A DNA stretch of 64,000 bases. Source: Lachnospiraceae bacterium (lineage in GTDB: Bacteria > Bacillota > Clostridia > Lachnospirales > Lachnospiraceae). Numbering within the stretch: the stretch's first letter is position 1; the number at the start of each line of letters is the position of its first letter. Position numbers and translations under genes: made by a program. The DNA lies in contig SVEJ01000010.1 of assembly GCA_015057435.1 (NCBI GenBank), positions 1-64,000 on the forward strand. Reading direction: 5' to 3'. This document shows, piece by piece, positions 63,477-64,000 of the stretch. The notes under the pieces were generated by a model, which saw only the letters and a list, made by a program, of their open reading frames with translations, was not told where the DNA came from and did not search any database.

Positions 63477-64000
63477 TTACTTAGAATATAACTCGACGAT
63501 AAGTGTCTCATTAACAGGAACATCAATCTGCTCTCTCAATGGTAACTCTGTTACTGTACCTGAAAGTGTTTCCAAATCAGCATCTAACCAAGCCGGAACT
63601 AATCTTCCTTCAGTTACTGCTACGATGTCCTTATATCTCTGAAGAGACTTGCTCTTCTCTCTGATCTCAATCTTATCTCCAGCCTTAATGCTGTAAGAAG
63701 GGATATTCACGCACTTGCCGTTAACCAATACATGCTTGTGGTCAACGATCTGTCTAGCCTCTCTACGTGTTCTTGCAAAGCCCATACGGAATATAACATT
63801 ATCCAATCTGCACTCCAACAATACCATTAAGTTTGGACCTGTCAAACCTTTCATTCTCTCAGCCTTTGCATAAAGGTTACGGAAAGGTTTCTCTAATACA
63901 CCATAGATGAACTTAGCTTTCTGCTTCTCACGAAGCTGTAAACCGTACTCGCTCATCTTTCTGTTTGCTCTGTTTAACTTTCTGTTTGATTTCTTATCAA
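63477..64000 (-). CDS. rpsD: 30S ribosomal protein S4, 5' end beyond the window
   Basis: The reading frame is open from the window edge to the stop at 63477. The visible part (about 173 residues) includes [20 protein letters not shown], the S4 RNA-binding domain ([39 protein letters not shown]) and the C-terminus [15 protein letters not shown]. An internal ATG at 63956 is not the start, because the conserved frame continues upstream ([14 protein letters not shown]). About 25 N-terminal residues are missing. S4 is a primary 16S rRNA binder and may regulate this operon. Confidence 0.96.
   Translation of the reverse strand, partial: DKKSNRKLNRANRKMSEYGLQLREKQKAKFIYGVLEKPFRNLYAKAERMKGLTGPNLMVLLECRLDNVIFRMGFARTRREARQIVDHKHVLVNGKCVNIPSYSIKAGDKIEIREKSKSLQRYKDIVAVTEGRLVPAWLDADLETLSGTVTELPLREQIDVPVNETLIVELYSK

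Overview
The window is a gene-dense, AT-rich stretch of a bacterial chromosome. It most likely comes from an anaerobic, low-GC Firmicute of the Lachnospiraceae type (Clostridia). The reasons are strong AGGAGG ribosome sites, a spore-type YyaC peptidase homologue, a NifU-like/GGGtGRT gene pair, secreted proteins built from Ig-like and beta-helix repeats, and a ribosomal block ordered rpsD-rpoA-rplQ-ecfA-ecfT-truA-rplM-rpsI. No phage, insertion sequence, CRISPR array or tRNA gene was recognised. Most genes are on the minus strand.

Layout. 1-222: a strong minus-strand promoter and leader pointing out of the window, probably an rRNA operon. 223-7124: CvpA-like, beta-propeller-like, MPN-like/LysM, coiled-coil, degenerate HD-domain and unknown proteins, with yyaC opposite. 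7226-11396: truA paralogue, dusB, coaX, a small conserved gene, a PLP aminotransferase. 11529-14933: sugar ABC transporter (two permeases, lipoprotein binding protein, no ATPase). 15209-18148: an ABC-F protein and a CorC/HlyC protein. 18296-24441: a Cys-rich miniprotein, ilvC, ilvN, metH, dtd, ylmH-like and pncC. 24463-28052: a secreted repeat protein and the GGGtGRT/NifU-like pair. 28288-31189: an arylsulfotransferase-like protein and a PHP phosphoesterase. 31244-35925: yajC, tgt, uvrC, a Fic protein. 36108-38580: dapB and dapA, separated by a large nested palindrome, with dapA behind a lysine riboswitch. 38650-46746: corrinoid adenosyltransferase, twin-OB protein, SpoU methyltransferase, dnaE, an HD-like protein, panF-yhdT. 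46860-52902: a lipoprotein carrying a ribosomal L7/L12 C-terminal domain, a chemoreceptor-like protein, a PhoR/PhoB pair and a Na/phosphate cotransporter. 52909-53565: a repeated terminator cassette. 53566-64000: rpsI, rplM with a long leader, a secreted Ig/beta-helix protein, truA, an EamA transporter, ecfT, a fused two-domain EcfA, rplQ, rpoA and the 3' part of rpsD.

How the genes fit together. PanF-YhdT imports pantothenate and CoaX phosphorylates it. DapA and DapB are consecutive steps of lysine/diaminopimelate synthesis and are gated by a lysine riboswitch. IlvN and IlvC share their own promoter for branched-chain amino acids. MetH needs cobalamin, and a CobA-type adenosyltransferase is also present. 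PhoB-PhoR beside a PhoU-containing Na/Pi transporter suggests phosphate control. The most unusual items are the L7/L12-domain lipoprotein (46860-47180), the catalytically dead MPN-like/LysM membrane protein (2215-3327), the 220-nt nested palindrome between dapA and dapB, the fused EcfA, and an ABC-F protein in which one whole composite ATP site looks lost.
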